From Liolophura sinensis (lineage: Eukaryota; Mollusca; Polyplacophora; Chitonida; Chitonidae), in assembly GCF_032854445.1 (NCBI RefSeq), contig NC_088300.1:40144458-40208457 (forward strand): a stretch of DNA of 64,000 nucleotides, given 5' to 3'. Each line of letters begins with the position of its first letter. The stretch's first letter is position 1. Made by a program: the position numbers and the translations under genes. This document shows, piece after piece, positions 1 to 11,639 of this stretch. A model generated the notes under the pieces. The model saw only the letters and a program-made list of their open reading frames with translations. It searched no databases and was not told the DNA's origin.

Positions 1-505
1 TCACGGGCCGTCCAGATACCGGGAGCTCTAGTATTTCAGATAGTTGTGGAGACAAGTTTAAACGATATCTGGTGACTAAGACTATAATAGGAAGCCGGTA
101 TAAACTGCATATTTGTCTTTTTCTTGTTTCTGCTTTTTTAACGAAGAACGAAAACTTCTGCCTAGCGTATTATGCCCACTGTCATCTCGTTGTTCGCTGG
201 ATGACCGTATCTGCTAAACGTTTATAGAAGCCAATGTCACCAACCGAGGAAACATTGACACCGTGAAGACACATCTAAAGTGATAAGCCGGGATTGAACC
301 CCGAAACGCATGCACACAAAGCATTGTGCTGTATCAGCTGTTTTACAGTATGTGCATGCTTGTATTGCATGGTTAATCAACACCAATCAGTCAAACATAT
401 TTATAAAATGACTAATCTCAGAACATTACAATATTGGCAAAAAACACGAAACGAAGTCTACACGAATTCGCAGGCTTACTGCGAAATTTGGTATGGCGGA
501 TGGCT
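1..505. other. non-coding DNA, nothing recognised
   Basis: I see no conserved protein frame, tRNA, tandem repeat or mobile-element signature. The short open frames show no recognisable domain. Confidence 0.5.
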
Positions 506-515
506 TTATGCAGAA

Positions 516-724
516 TTCTTATTTATTTGACTGGTGTTTTACGACGTACTCAAGAATATTTCACTTACTCGACGGCAGCCAGCATTATGATGGAAGGAAA
601 CCGGTCAGGGCCCTGGGAACCCCACGACAATCAGCAGGCTGTTGGCAGACCTTCCCTCCTCCGGCCTGGAGAGGAAGCCAGCATGAGCTGGACTTGAACT
701 CATAGCGACCACGGAGGCCTCGGG
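516..724 (-). mobile_element. Meta-SINE-like element, internally deleted
   Basis: Read on the minus strand, this is a tRNA-derived SINE. The 3' end lies at the left (TTTATTTGACTGGTGTTTTA, followed by a block with CTCAAGAATATTTCACTTA). The tRNA-like head is at the right (CCACGGAGGCCTC). The sequence between the B-box region and the head is missing, so the A box region is incomplete. Near-matching direct repeats flank it: TTATGCAGAA at 506..515 and TTATGTAGAA at 725..734, read as a target-site duplication with one change. It is not protein coding despite open frames across it. Confidence 0.85.
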
Positions 725-734
725 TTATGTAGAA

Positions 735-1504
735 GGTTAACGTTGTTGTTTGCATATGTAGAACTCAAGGAGTACAGGACCACAAAGAAGCAGACTGATA
801 AGGACATTGTCAGGTATCAAATCCTACCTTCTCAGGTACAAACTAAGTAGTGCCTAACAAACTTCACAAGTACATGCAAATAACAGACACTTGATGGATT
901 GATGGGCTTTGGAAATTTGTCAGCCATACATTAAAACGATATTTTCAGACCTGGATTATGGGATATCCATAAGCTTTGGTAAATCTTACGGTTTCTTTCT
1001 TTCTGGTCGTAATGATTTCTGTGTTGTGTTGTAGCAGAAGGTGTAGAAAGTGGCATAAGATGGAATCTTCACTGGTAACCCATTTCATTAGAGAAGAGAC
1101 GTTTGGATCGAAGGCTTCAGTCACACTGGTTACAACCGCAGCTGGAATAAATCTCATTAAGACATTTGTTATGTTTCTTCATTAACCGGCTGGATTGGAC
1201 AAGATACTCGTATTACCGCCAACTATTGAGCTGTGAGAAAAGTAGGTCAGTGGGGATATCGAACATCCGGTGTTCTTCAAGTCAGGCTGGCATGAAACAA
1301 GTGCTCCGACATAGCATATCCCATCCAGGTCTACCTTTCCAGAACCATACGCCCAGGGCAGAGGCTTCCTAGCTGGTAGTCCAGTGCCAAGAATCCCAGG
1401 CCCTTTGCTTCAAAACTATGTGCCATGCAGTGAAAGTATATTCATTGTGCTATATAATATCGCCGTGTTCATATATGAACAGTTACAAACAAGGCGCCAC
1501 TGAT
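735..1504. other. non-coding DNA, nothing recognised
   Basis: No domain-like frame, tandem repeat or RNA gene could be seen. Open frames of about 70 codons overlap on both strands, as expected by chance. Confidence 0.45.
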
Positions 1505-1747
1505 GCCTGACACCGTACTCAAGAATATTTCACTTGTACAACGGCGGCCAGCATTGTGGTGGGAGAGAACCGGATAGAGGCCTGGGGGAGTGTCACCACC
1601 ATTCGCAGGCTACTGCAAGACTTCCCCCACGTACGGCTGGAGAGGAAGCCAGGATGAGCTGGACTTGAACTCATAAGGACCGCATTGTCCCAAGGGCCAT
1701 TGCGCCGCGCTAGCTTGCTATTCACCGGCCACGGAGGCCCCCCCATA
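1505..1747 (-). mobile_element. Meta-SINE-like element, near full length
   Basis: This copy is in minus orientation. The 3' domain starts at the left (CACCGTACTCAAGAATATTT) and continues through the GGCGGCCAGCATTGTGG block. The tRNA-like part follows (GGACTTGAACTCATAAGGAC is the complement of a B-box region), and it ends at CCACGGAGGCCCC. The AT-rich tail is missing, so it is truncated at its 3' end. I found no clear target-site duplication, which fits an old copy. Confidence 0.85.
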
Positions 1748-1949
1748 TTTGTGTACTAACTCAGTACACACTTGTCTGACAGTGATTAAAATTGTACGCC
1801 TAGGACATTCCGTGCTTCTTCCTGGCATTATTGAAAACTTTCTCCATACATGAATATATCTTAATTCCTTACTTTATTCAGCTTTATTTTGGACATTGGT
1901 CTTGTAATTATTTATCCGGAATCTCTATTATGGTGGGCGATTGGTATAT
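1748..1949. other. non-coding DNA
   Basis: AT-rich stretch between a SINE and a dispersed repeat. Nothing else is recognisable. Confidence 0.4.
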
Positions 1950-2165
1950 AAATATAATTAAGACGTACAGCATAGAGAGCAAAATCAAAGCAACAACGAT
2001 AGTGTGATAGCTGGCAAATGGTCACACGTAACTGATGAAATAGTAGCAATTTACACGTTCAGCACCATAGTTTAAGCAGAATTAGGTAAAAAATATGCAG
2101 TGAAGATACTTGCAAGTTTTAGACGTTTCTAGTCTAAAATTACTCAAAATATCAGTTTCGATGCC
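1950..2165 (+). repeat. dispersed repeat family X, copy 1
   Basis: This segment is similar to stretches at 49210..49410 and 56520..56680. Shared anchors include GTGTGATAGCTGGCAAATGG, GGTCACACGTAAC, ATAGTAGCAATTTACACG, AATTAGGTAAAAAATATGCAG and AATTACTCAAAATA. No terminal inverted repeats or protein frame are visible. The class is unknown; a diverged transposon or SINE fragment is possible. Confidence 0.65.
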
Positions 2166-2707
2166 TAGATTCAAAATACTTCGTCCTCAGAAGCCAAACG
2201 ACACTACCATTCATATTCTTTCTTCACATGTTTTTCTGCATCGCTATGTGATCAAAGACATTCACTCAGGAAAACAGTGGTAAAGTTTCGGTCAGGTAAT
2301 TGACTCTTCCAGGCATCTTCTAGAACAGGCTTCAGAGCTTAACGCCTTCAATAACGAGTTTCAGATTGATCTTAGATTTCAGTAATCTTTTCTTTTTTCT
2401 TTTGTGTGGTTAGAATGTAAAAGTTGTACTTTAAAGATACATTTTGCAGAAAAAATTTGAGCTGTACCGAAGTGGGACATATAATATCCTAGAAAATGAT
2501 TGGGTTTGCAATTTCCATTCCCAAAAGCTGTGAAAATAAAAACCTTTGGAAGCGTAATTTAAAGTGTAGTCTGTATTATAACATTGTTTTTTCTGTATTT
2601 TTATATAATATTATTTTTCTGAATAGCATGAATGACTCTATCAGAGAATTAAGAGGTAACACAATTTCCAAATAATTAGTGTCATAAGTGTTACCCTCGG
2701 CATTGCT
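2166..2707. other. non-coding AT-rich DNA
   Basis: No features recognised. Base composition is AT-rich with homopolymer T and A runs. Confidence 0.4.
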
Positions 2708-2721
2708 TACTGTCTATAAAG

Positions 2722-2861
2722 AAGATCTTCCAGCAGCCTGCAGCGGGTAGTGGGTTTTCACCAGGCTCTGCCCGTTTTCTCTCACCATAATGCTGGTCCC
2801 CGTCGTATAAGTGAAATGTTCTTCAGTATGGTGAAAAACACCAATCAAATAAATGAATATA

Positions 2862-2932
<71 letters not shown>

Positions 2933-2933
2933 A
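2722..2933 (+). mobile_element. 5'-truncated Meta-SINE-like element with (AAAT)n tail
   Basis: Plus orientation. It begins inside the conserved central region (CAGCAGCCTGCAGCGGGTAG), runs through CACCATAATGCTGG and CGTCGTATAAGTGAAATGTT, and ends in an (AAAT)n tail at about 2862..2933. TACTGTCTATAAAG at 2708..2721 and TACTGCCTATAAGG at 2934..2947 form a 14-bp target-site duplication with two differences. The 5' truncation plus direct repeats fit LINE-driven target-primed insertion. Confidence 0.88.
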
Positions 2934-2947
2934 TACTGCCTATAAGG

Positions 2948-3794
2948 ACTGAAAAGCACTGGTCTGAAAAAGATGAAATAAAGGGTATAGAAGTGAGGAT
3001 GCCATGCTTAAGATTCTAGGGCCTTGTTTTAGTGATGACTAGCAAAGGTAAACTACCTAGTGTATCCGAGTATTAGCAGTTAACTGCATGGATGGATGCT
3101 TTCCGTGGATCCGGACGGATTCGGTATTGGATTTGTAATCTGCTTCCAAAATAGCTAAGAACGGCTGAGCAAGTCGGTACGCGGGTGATATCACGATTCT
3201 ACCGCTTACATGAACGAAAACCATTGGTTGATAACTGATGAAGCGTTTTGTCGATGTTTGGGCTTTATCACTTTTCCTGATCGTGTGCCTTGTCAGGCTT
3301 AATCTCGTCGCCGACAAGTCACTTCCGAAGTTAACTTCATGACTTCGTGAATCATTGAACCCTTTTAAGTATTCAGAGAGGAGGTTTTAGTCATCCTTTA
3401 AATGATTCCCTAGAGGATAAAATGAAGATATTGCGTTTATATTTCGATTTAGTGTCAAGGTCACACAAGGTCAATAAACTCTTTCTCACTCAATGAGCTG
3501 TTAAGCTACTTTGATGGTTAATCAAGGGGCAATCATACTTAACTACATCCAGATGAGGAGAAGGTATGGCCATTTGAAGCCAGTTGGATAATTTCATTTA
3601 GTTTTAGTACACAAACTCACGGGAAAAGGTCAAATTACAGTTTCTTTAGATTTTGTGGGTAGATATAAAGCCAGGGAGACCTTGCCACTTTACTGAAGCC
3701 TGCCCCGGGTACATTTATCTATGGGAAGCTAAGTAGCAGCGTTCGGTATATTTCTCAGTAAACACTCGTTAATTTTCAGTTAAACAAACAAGTG
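2948..3794. other. non-coding DNA
   Basis: Mostly unrecognised. The minus strand of 3057..3317 is an open frame of about 86 codons. It contains a phrase (CCTGACAAGGCACACGATCA on the minus strand) reminiscent of sequence near the ends of invertebrate retroelement remnants, but no catalytic motif is visible and I do not call a gene. Confidence 0.35.
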
Positions 3795-4019
3795 GGGGGG
3801 CCCGTGGCCTAATGGTTAGCACAATGACAATGCAGTAACCTCTCACCAATGCGGTAGCTGTGTGTTCAATTCCAGTTTATGCTAATTTCCTTTCCAATCG
3901 TACGATGGACAGTCTTGCAGCAACCATAATGGGCTGTTGACACATAATATTATTGATTGAGGGGTAAAAATATCAATCAACCGTCAAATAAATAAATAGA
4001 TAAATAAATAAATTAATTG
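3795..4019 (+). mobile_element. diverged tRNA-derived SINE
   Basis: Plus orientation. The head is CCGTGGCCTAATGGTTAGCA, which matches a Pol III A box. The region near TGTGTTCAATTCCAG matches a B box. The body is diverged and the tail is AAATAAATAAATAGATAAAT. Direct repeats AACAAGTG at 3787..3794 and 4020..4027 mark the insertion. Confidence 0.85.
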
Positions 4020-4027
4020 AACAAGTG

Positions 4028-5440
4028 AGAATAGCAAGGATTTGGCTTCCATTCACGTGACTGCCAACACAATTCATTAGCTGGATGAATTAATTGGTCT
4101 GTAGAGCAGGTTTTCGCGAAATGGGCTTCCTCGAAACTATTCAGAAAACTGTTGGAACTCTGTGTATCCGCAGAACTTTGAAATCTGTAAGAACCAGATA
4201 AATAAAATCTACACATACCACAAAATTATGCTAGAGACAGTTAACCCGGATTTTGGTATGTTGTCATCTTTTCAAAAAGATTGATTAGTGTGTTTTAACG
4301 TTGTGTTCAATAGAGCTTCTAAGCCAGCGTGATGGAATATGAAAGTTGGACCAGTGAATAACCAAAATGTAGTAATTCAACAATAAATGCTGATATTACC
4401 GTTGGAGAAATGCATGTGGTATCAGCAGCTGTAAGGGCTGAATAATTAAAATATTGGCAATTCTTTCACAAAATTTTGGTTTGAAGAATTTTGCGACCCT
4501 AAAGAGGCCAACATTTCAATCAGCCAAAAATAGAAATCAGTCGGTAAATCATGGAGAAAGAACCTTCCCACGTTGCCTAGATCACATCTTACATCTTACC
4601 TATCACACATAACTGAGCCATAAAGTCAATTTGAAAAGTAGTTTCACTATGTTTCACATAGAGATGAGACGACGTTCGAGGCTTTATTCAACTCGGGCAC
4701 ATGACCGGCCTTACATCGCAGGCCTCAAACCCAATGTATAGTGTCTAGGCGCCATAGCCTAGAAGAGACCATTGATTAGGACTGGTGAAGTCACATGAAA
4801 TTGTGTCAAATACATTGTATGCCTTATGATCAATTTCGCTGTAATTCATTTGTTTCCAGTGTAAGTGGCATAACATCATGTCAAGACTGCCATATGCTGG
4901 GCAATACGTCATTAGTGTTATCAAATAATGTCTAGTCAATATTTCAGATTTGTTTAGCTTTTCTAAAAAAGAAAAATGATTAAACATCTCGTATATATCG
5001 ATGGGCTTCGCAATTCATTTTCAAGTCAAGTGAAAAGCATTTGACTCCCCAACTATTATCAGTGACGAAGGATCACCCGGTGGTTTGATGTCTGTACAAT
5101 GGCTTCCCGCCCGCATGGACACTTCTGGCCAAACTAATGTGACTGACTGTGTCCTGTCTACTCGGGCCGAGGATTACCCTAGGGTTGACAGTATTAGCCC
5201 CTAACAAACACCAACTAATGGCTTTTCAAATAAAGCTGGTCAGCGACGAACCTTGAGCTAATTTTCTTTCGATTTCTTGGAGAACCACTTGAGGATGAGA
5301 CCTCCTGAGTCGCGACACAGTCGCATTAGGAAGCCGGCCACTTCCGCCATCGATTCAAATCTCTAGTATACTCTGAAATTTGCCGCGCTCTATTATGTTT
5401 GAGTGGACATCTTTTTGCGCTAATGCTTTTGCTACATTGT
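4028..5440. other. non-coding DNA, nothing recognised
   Basis: No supported gene. The longest open frames are about 80 codons or less and have no family signature. Confidence 0.45.
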
Positions 5441-5442
5441 GT

Positions 5443-5805
5443 AGTCCCGTAATCTCGTCAGTGGGTTATCTCTATTACATTGTTTATTACCCAATATATC
5501 GTCAGCGGGTTATCTCTGCTACATTGCGTATTGCCCTATATATCTTGGGGGGGGGGGGTCTCTGTCACGTTGTGTGTTGCCCTATGTATCGTTAGCTGGT
5601 TATCTCTGTTACATAGTGTATTGCCCTAATATCGTCAGCGGTTATCTCTATTACACTGTGTATTACCCTAATATCGTCAGCGGGTTATCTCTGTTACATT
5701 GTGTATTGCCCTAATATCGTCAGTGGGTTATCTCTGTTACGTTGTGTATTTCCCTAATATCGTCAGTGGGTTATCTCTGTTGCCCTTATATCGTCAGCGG
5801 GTGAT
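5443..5805. repeat. 43-bp minisatellite, about 8-9 copies
   Basis: Direct repeats of a unit of about 43 bp built around TATCGTCAGCGGGTTATCTC and TACATTGTGTATTGCCCTAA. Units differ by small indels. One carries a run of G at about 5550..5558, and the last is shortened. Open frames across it reflect unit composition. Confidence 0.9.
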
Positions 5806-7592
5806 TATGTCATTGTGAAGAAGGGTCAGTTTCATCTCTGCTACCAGGTAAACGAGGAGCACAGTTTCGTGGCCGACAGCAGATTTGAGAGCGACAGTCA
5901 GTTGAGAACCGAGACTTTCTGTGTGAGCTCATACGTCCTGATTCCGATAGATGCTTGACATCGTACGCAAGCTCTTCCTCCTCTGTTAATAACGTTCTAG
6001 GGGATGAATTCCTCTACAACTAATTCGCCTTATATAACTCCAGTTACTCAAGGCGTGTACACACAACCTTGTTGAACAGGATTTTTCGCCCACAGAAACC
6101 AAGTAGCTTGAGTAATCTTATATTGATGAAAAAAAAGTTGTAATCAAGGGAAACTCTTCTACTGTCTCGGTCTGCAACTCAGAATGGGGGAAATATGGTT
6201 ACAATGCAACGGCCATGCTCGTGTCCTCGGTAAATGTCGTGTTAAATACCGTTATATTTTGTTGGAAAAGGTCATATAATTGGGTCGTTAATTTGGGCGA
6301 AAAGTGAATTTGGAAGAACTCATTACGTGTCTCAGTACAGTTCGTCTACAGGAAGGAGGTTGATGGAATCGAGACAGATAAACATCGCGTCCGTCCTCGC
6401 TCAACCAGGAAACCAATTATTACTCAGAGCTTCTTCAATCAACGTTAGCTATTTGGAAGTTGTAAACAAACTAAGTTTTAAGATTTTCTGTGAAGTGATA
6501 CTGGAAGAAATGGAACACTAGCTAGAAGGTCTAGTATCGTGTAAAAGTGATATATTCTGTAATTTAGACAGAATAAACATCTGAGTGAAGGAAAAAGCCC
6601 AGCTATGATACTAATCAGGTCTGTGAGATTAGCCATTATTAAACTGGTGTCGCTGTCTTGGTCTAACCAATGCATTCGTTTTATTTATCTTTTGCTTCAT
6701 TGATTGATCTGGCTTCAAATATCTGTGGCAGTTAGCACACTCTTTGTGACAGAGGATATGGGATATTAGATAACGCTTTCACAACAATTAAAGTCTGTTG
6801 TTGTTCTATCCATACATTCTACCTCATCGAAACCAAAATTGAAAAGCGTTTAGAATGAACAATTTTGATAAAAAGAAATGATATTGTTTACAACAAAGGT
6901 TTTGTTTATGACGCAGGTTTTGTGTCTTCCTGAACTCGCTGTCTGTGCAGGATTCTATAAAGTTTTAAACGTCGAGAAGATGTAGTTCAGCGTTGGGGAT
7001 ATGGAACTAACGGACAATGAACTCCAGGTAGCCATGTTGTAGAGGCCCTTATGAACTTGGCCAACCACTAGCGCTGAAAGCGTCATGTGATTATTGGCTG
7101 TCACGTCAGAAACGTATTAGCTCTCGATTGTCGGTGTGGTTTCTTATATTGGATAGACAGATATCAGTGTTTTAAGTGTTAAACTGATACATTTTGAACC
7201 ATAGATTCATGAACAGGGAACTGAGAACGGCTGCCCATGTCACAATGCATACATGTTGGGCGGAATACTGCAGTAACTTGTCAGGATGAGCTGGCAAGAA
7301 GATCGCCTCGGGAGAGTCATTGCTCGAGAAAAATGTGGCTTTGCATTACAAAGCTGTCGGTACAGCCAGATAGGCCATATGCCTATGTCTTCTCAAAAAG
7401 TAATTAACTGATGGTGCTAAAATTTTATATTTTTGTAGGCTTACCCCAGGTACCTGCGAAGTGCGAAAGACAGTTAAATTCGTCCAGAACGGACTCAACC
7501 TTGCAACTATATATTCTTTCTGTCTTTTGTGTATGACTATGAGCAGATCAAAGCCACATTATTAATATGTCTTAGTAATTGACTCAGAAAAG
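5806..7592. other. non-coding DNA, nothing recognised
   Basis: I found no tandem repeat, SINE or conserved protein frame. Short open frames occur on both strands without recognisable content. Confidence 0.45.
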
Positions 7593-7806
7593 TAATCTGT
7601 TAAATTGAACAGAAAATCTGGTGTTTGAGAGATGGCAGAATATATTCTGCTATTGCAGCAGATTATTCTGTTAGATATAACACATATGTTCCATTACTTT
7701 AACATGAAAATTCTATTAGACTAACACAGTATTATTTTGAATATGACAGAATATTGTGTTAAGATAACAGAATAAATAAAGACTTTCCGTTGAAATTAAC
7801 AGATTA
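7593..7806. mobile_element. small AT-rich inverted-repeat (MITE-like) element
   Basis: The left end TAATCTGTTAAATTGAACAG (7593 onward) is matched by the complement of 7784..7806, TAATCTGTTAATTTCAACGG. This gives terminal inverted repeats of about 23 bp around a core of about 170 bp. The core is full of self-complementary motifs (AGAATATATTCT, multiple CAGAAT and ATTCTG, AACACA and TGTGTT). There is no coding capacity. No target-site duplication is clear. It resembles a non-autonomous DNA transposon of unknown family. Confidence 0.65.
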
Positions 7807-9022
7807 GTTTTTTCAGTGTATTGCATGCGATACCTGGAAGTCTTGGGTTCAGTCCCAGTAGATTTCTTTCCTATCTTGTTAATGAAAATATCTGACAGTC
7901 ATTTTCTCCAGAGCCCCATGTCTGACTGACTTCAAATTTAGCACCCCTGACAACCCTTCCTCGGAGGCTACTCTGAAAGAAAAAGAATAAAATGTATGAG
8001 CAACTTAGGTTTTCACTCATACAGCTTAATTGATGTCAAATGAAACAAACATTACAATTTGAAGATTCTAAACATGTTACCTGACGTACATTGTTGTCCT
8101 GATCACAAATCTGATCTTATTTGTTTTCTGCTATGTATACCTTTTTTTGCAAATTGCGATCAAAGCTCGAAAAAGCGTAATTTCCCCCAAATTTGCAGGT
8201 CAAGTGACAAAAAACTGTTACAGACGATTTAGTGTGGTGGCCAGTGACGGAATAAAAAATGGCCCCAAAACATTAGTGTTCTGTGGGACAACACAGTCCA
8301 TGGCATATACCCTTAGATAAACCGCAAACCGCAATCGCCGGCTTTTGCGTTATCTAGAATCTGTTTTATACGGGTGTGTAGAACTTTATATACCGAGCCA
8401 ACACAACTCGTGTCCAGTTTGTTAGTTCTGAGATTTGCATTCAGGGACATTAACCCAGGACTGACGTTTATAAAGATTTTGCCTCACTTAGAGACGATAA
8501 GAGATACGAAGTGTTTACTACGGAACCATATGGGACATGCCAAAATAATATTTTTGAACGCAAAAAGACAATTTTCACTGGTAAATTCTATAGTTAGAGA
8601 GGTTCAAAAAGAGAATTTTTTTTGTTGAAGAGTTACTTTTATAATCAACAGACCCGTCTGCAACGGACAAGATCTCAGATGAAATGCACCCGATAAATTG
8701 ACGTTTATAATAGGTACAAGGTGTGCTGCATTCTTGCAAATACAAGTATAGAGCATCCCTTATGTTGAAACCTGTATCTGAAATTAGCATAATGTAACAA
8801 AATTAACTAGCGGTAGAGCTACATACACGTTGGAACGAACGTTGTTGGTTCCCCAGTTAGAGCATGTCAACGTTTTTATTTACAGCACACAAGCAACATT
8901 AACAACCGAATTAGCTTGGGCAGGATTCCCGTTTGTGGTGAATCAGTGATACGACATAAGTGCTCTTGCAATAAAATAGTAATGCCTTGCGCGTAAAAAC
9001 TGATTTTTGATTGGCTTATTAA
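7807..9022. other. non-coding DNA
   Basis: TTGGGTTCAGTCCCAG near 7850 resembles a tRNA B box, perhaps a worn SINE head. Nothing else is recognisable. Confidence 0.4.
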
Positions 9023-9035
9023 GTCGCGGCAGTAT

Positions 9036-9294
9036 TTATTTATTTATTTCATTGGTGTTTTACGCCGTACTCAACAATATTTCACTTATACGACGGCGGC
9101 CAGCATTATGATAGGTGGAAAGCGGGCAGAGCCCAGGGGAAACCCACGACCATCCGCAGGTTGCTGCAAGACCTTCTCACTTACGACCGGAGAGGAAGCT
9201 AGCATGAGCTGGACTCACAGCGACCGCATTGGTGAGGGGCTCCTTGGTCATTACGCTGCGCTAGCGCGCTAACAAACTGAGCCACCGAGGCCCC
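9036..9294 (-). mobile_element. full-length Meta-SINE-like element with perfect TSD
   Basis: Minus orientation. The tail (TATTTATTTATTTC) is at the left, then the 3' domain, then the tRNA-like head ending GAGCCACCGAGGCCCC at the right. The 13-bp duplication GTCGCGGCAGTAT is exact at 9023..9035 and 9295..9307, which fixes both ends and suggests the youngest visible insertion. The B-box region has lost five bases (GGACTCAC instead of GGACTTGAACTCAC as in other copies), so its own transcription may be weak. Confidence 0.93.
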
Positions 9295-9307
9295 GTCGCG
9301 GCAGTAT

Positions 9308-9637
9308 ATCGAGCCTGCGGTAACCAACCAATAAAACATAAGCATGCTGTACCCGAGCCCCACTAATGGGCCTACCTATGAGTCATTCAGGACAAAGATT
9401 TGTTTTTGAGCCTTGTTTTTCATTGAGTCTGGGACTTCATTGATCAAAGTTTCATTGGCTGGCTTGAGAAAAGCGCCTTGGCAGGATGATCAGATCGGCA
9501 TTATTTGATCTGTTATTGCACCTAATAAAACACACAAAAGCGAAATTTTTACATAATAAAAAAGGTCGTATAGGTAGACCACAAACTGGTTATTCCTGAA
9601 CTGAAGCACTGTCGCAGGCGTTTTGAGTAAACAGAGA
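9308..9637. other. non-coding DNA
   Basis: Spacer between two SINE copies of the same orientation. Nothing else is recognised. Confidence 0.4.
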
Positions 9638-9879
9638 TTTATTTTTTTATTTGATTAATATTTAACTTATACGACGGCGGCCAGCACTATTGTGGGAGAA
9701 AACCGGGCAGAGCCAGGAGAAACCCGCGACCATCCGCAGGTTGCTGAGAGACCTTCCAACGTACGGCCGGAGAGGAAGCCAGCATGAGCTGGACTTGAAC
9801 ACACAGCGACCGCATTGGTAAGGGATTCTGGGTCATTACGCTGCGCTAGCGCGCTAATCAACTGAGCCACGGAGGCCCA
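9638..9879 (-). mobile_element. Meta-SINE-like element, near full length
   Basis: Minus orientation. A T-rich tail at the left leads into ACTTATACGACGGCGGCCAG; the first part of the 3' domain carries a deletion. The tRNA-like part is well kept (GGACTTGAACACACAGCGAC and CAACTGAGCCACGGAGGCCC). The flanks AGTAAACAGAG (left) and AGTTAAACAGCGAG (right) look like a worn target-site duplication. Confidence 0.9.
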
Positions 9880-9892
9880 GTTAAACAGCGAG

Positions 9893-11635
9893 TTCTATCA
9901 ACTGTTAATATTCACGCGAAACTAAGTACATATCTTCAGAACATGTGTACAAAACAGAAAGCCCTCCTTTTGGAAGGAAACGCACACGTTTCACGTGGCC
10001 ATCTTGATGCCACATGCCATTTACCAGGCAATGAATTATCCCATATTTTGCTGCTGAGCTTCAGCCTTTCGCTTTCCGGTTACCTACTGTGAACAAACAT
10101 GTCTCTGATAAATGTTTATTGTCTCCTGCTACAATTTGTCTATAAACTGTTCGTGCAGGCAGTGTGTTCTTTGTATATATGTTAACAAAAACAACAGCCT
10201 GACAAAAACAATCATCCCACATTGATGCCATCAGGAGGGGCTATAAACACCACGCTAGGACCAATTTACCCTTTTATGCAGCACTGTATTTTTTTCGAAT
10301 TTTACCTATGTATGTTGATCTATTCACATTTTGACATTATTTCTTTCGCTTTTTCTTCAGAAAGAAAAAGGCACTTGACAATAATGTTTGTATGGTGAGT
10401 ATTTGGGATCACCTATTGATGTGTATTGTTTTTGCGTAATAGTGTTATAGTGCGGAATTTTTTTACGGGGGGATTCCAGTATCCTTAAACGACTGTATTT
10501 ATAATGTCCAGAATTTTTAGGACTTGACATCAGATCAAGAGTTGGGATGGAAAAGTACTCTGCGATAACTGGCTGTTATATTGAAAAGCTTATCGGCAGC
10601 GTTTAAAACTATCAATTGGACAATATGGAAGCTGTGATATATATGTGACAGAAACTCCATCCTGGTATGACATAATTAACACCAGCGAGGCCTTTACAAG
10701 AGTAGTTTTGTAACTGTTTGCCTTAGCGTCATTATCTTAAAAGCTTTGATTTAATATGGGAAACAATTGGGCGTTTTACGCCTCTAAGTTGCATATTTTT
10801 TTTTAAAAAGCAATCTGTTTAATGAGTCTCCGACAGTCTCTAGAGGCTGTTAAGTACTTTGACACGTTTAATGTTAAGTTGCGGTAATAGATTCCGCAGA
10901 AAAAATCTTCACCGCAACTCGGAGAGCTCTTAATCGTATCGATCTTCCCTTGAAGTTAATATCGTTCTCGACGGTATATTTACGTGGTCACTTCTCTGTA
11001 CGATTGGCTACCTGAGATGTCTTTATCTTTTCGTGGCCCCATAACCCTGGGCAATCATCCATACATCTGAGAAGTTGGTTGGGGAAATTTTGTTTTGTGG
11101 TCTCCAGTGTGTCATTGGAAGATTTTATGCCGCATCTGTATGATCAGTCACGAAGGCCTTCCACAATTCAGTCTGGAAACGTCGCTTTACCTCCAGATTG
11201 TCTCTATGAAATTATGTTTGTTATGTACAAGAGGAAATGTTGGGAAATTTATCAAGGTAATTCCAGGTTCAGTCGATCTCAGTATTCTACACTACTTACA
11301 GAAAGGAGCTTTGACTCTCGTGCTCGGAAACGTATGACATCTTTCTCTTCACAAGTTCGAATACATGTGAACTTTCACGTGTAACTATTTGGCAATTATC
11401 ACTCTGTACTCGCTGCTCTGGTCTTTTATATTGTTAGATGATGGCTTGGGGTTTACAGAAAATGGGCTTGGTTAGGCTAACACAGTGTCTGCATATTGAT
11501 TTACTTTTCAGGCTTGAGTCAACTTTAATATTAGATTCGTTCTCAATGGATTTTGGGTAACAGGCTAATTGTATTCGCGAATATATAAAATGCTCGAGCC
11601 GAAGTAAAGAAGAATGGTACGCACATCCTTCAGAT
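9893..11635. other. non-coding DNA
   Basis: Two overlapping frames of 80-100 codons (11079..11384) have no ATG at the start of the longer one and no recognisable domain. I see no repeat or RNA gene. Confidence 0.4.
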
Positions 11636-11639
11636 TCAC

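Noticed and set aside
3057-3317. Retroelement protein remnant on the minus strand
   Set aside because: Only a vague resemblance in one phrase; no reverse transcriptase, endonuclease or zinc-knuckle motif is visible.
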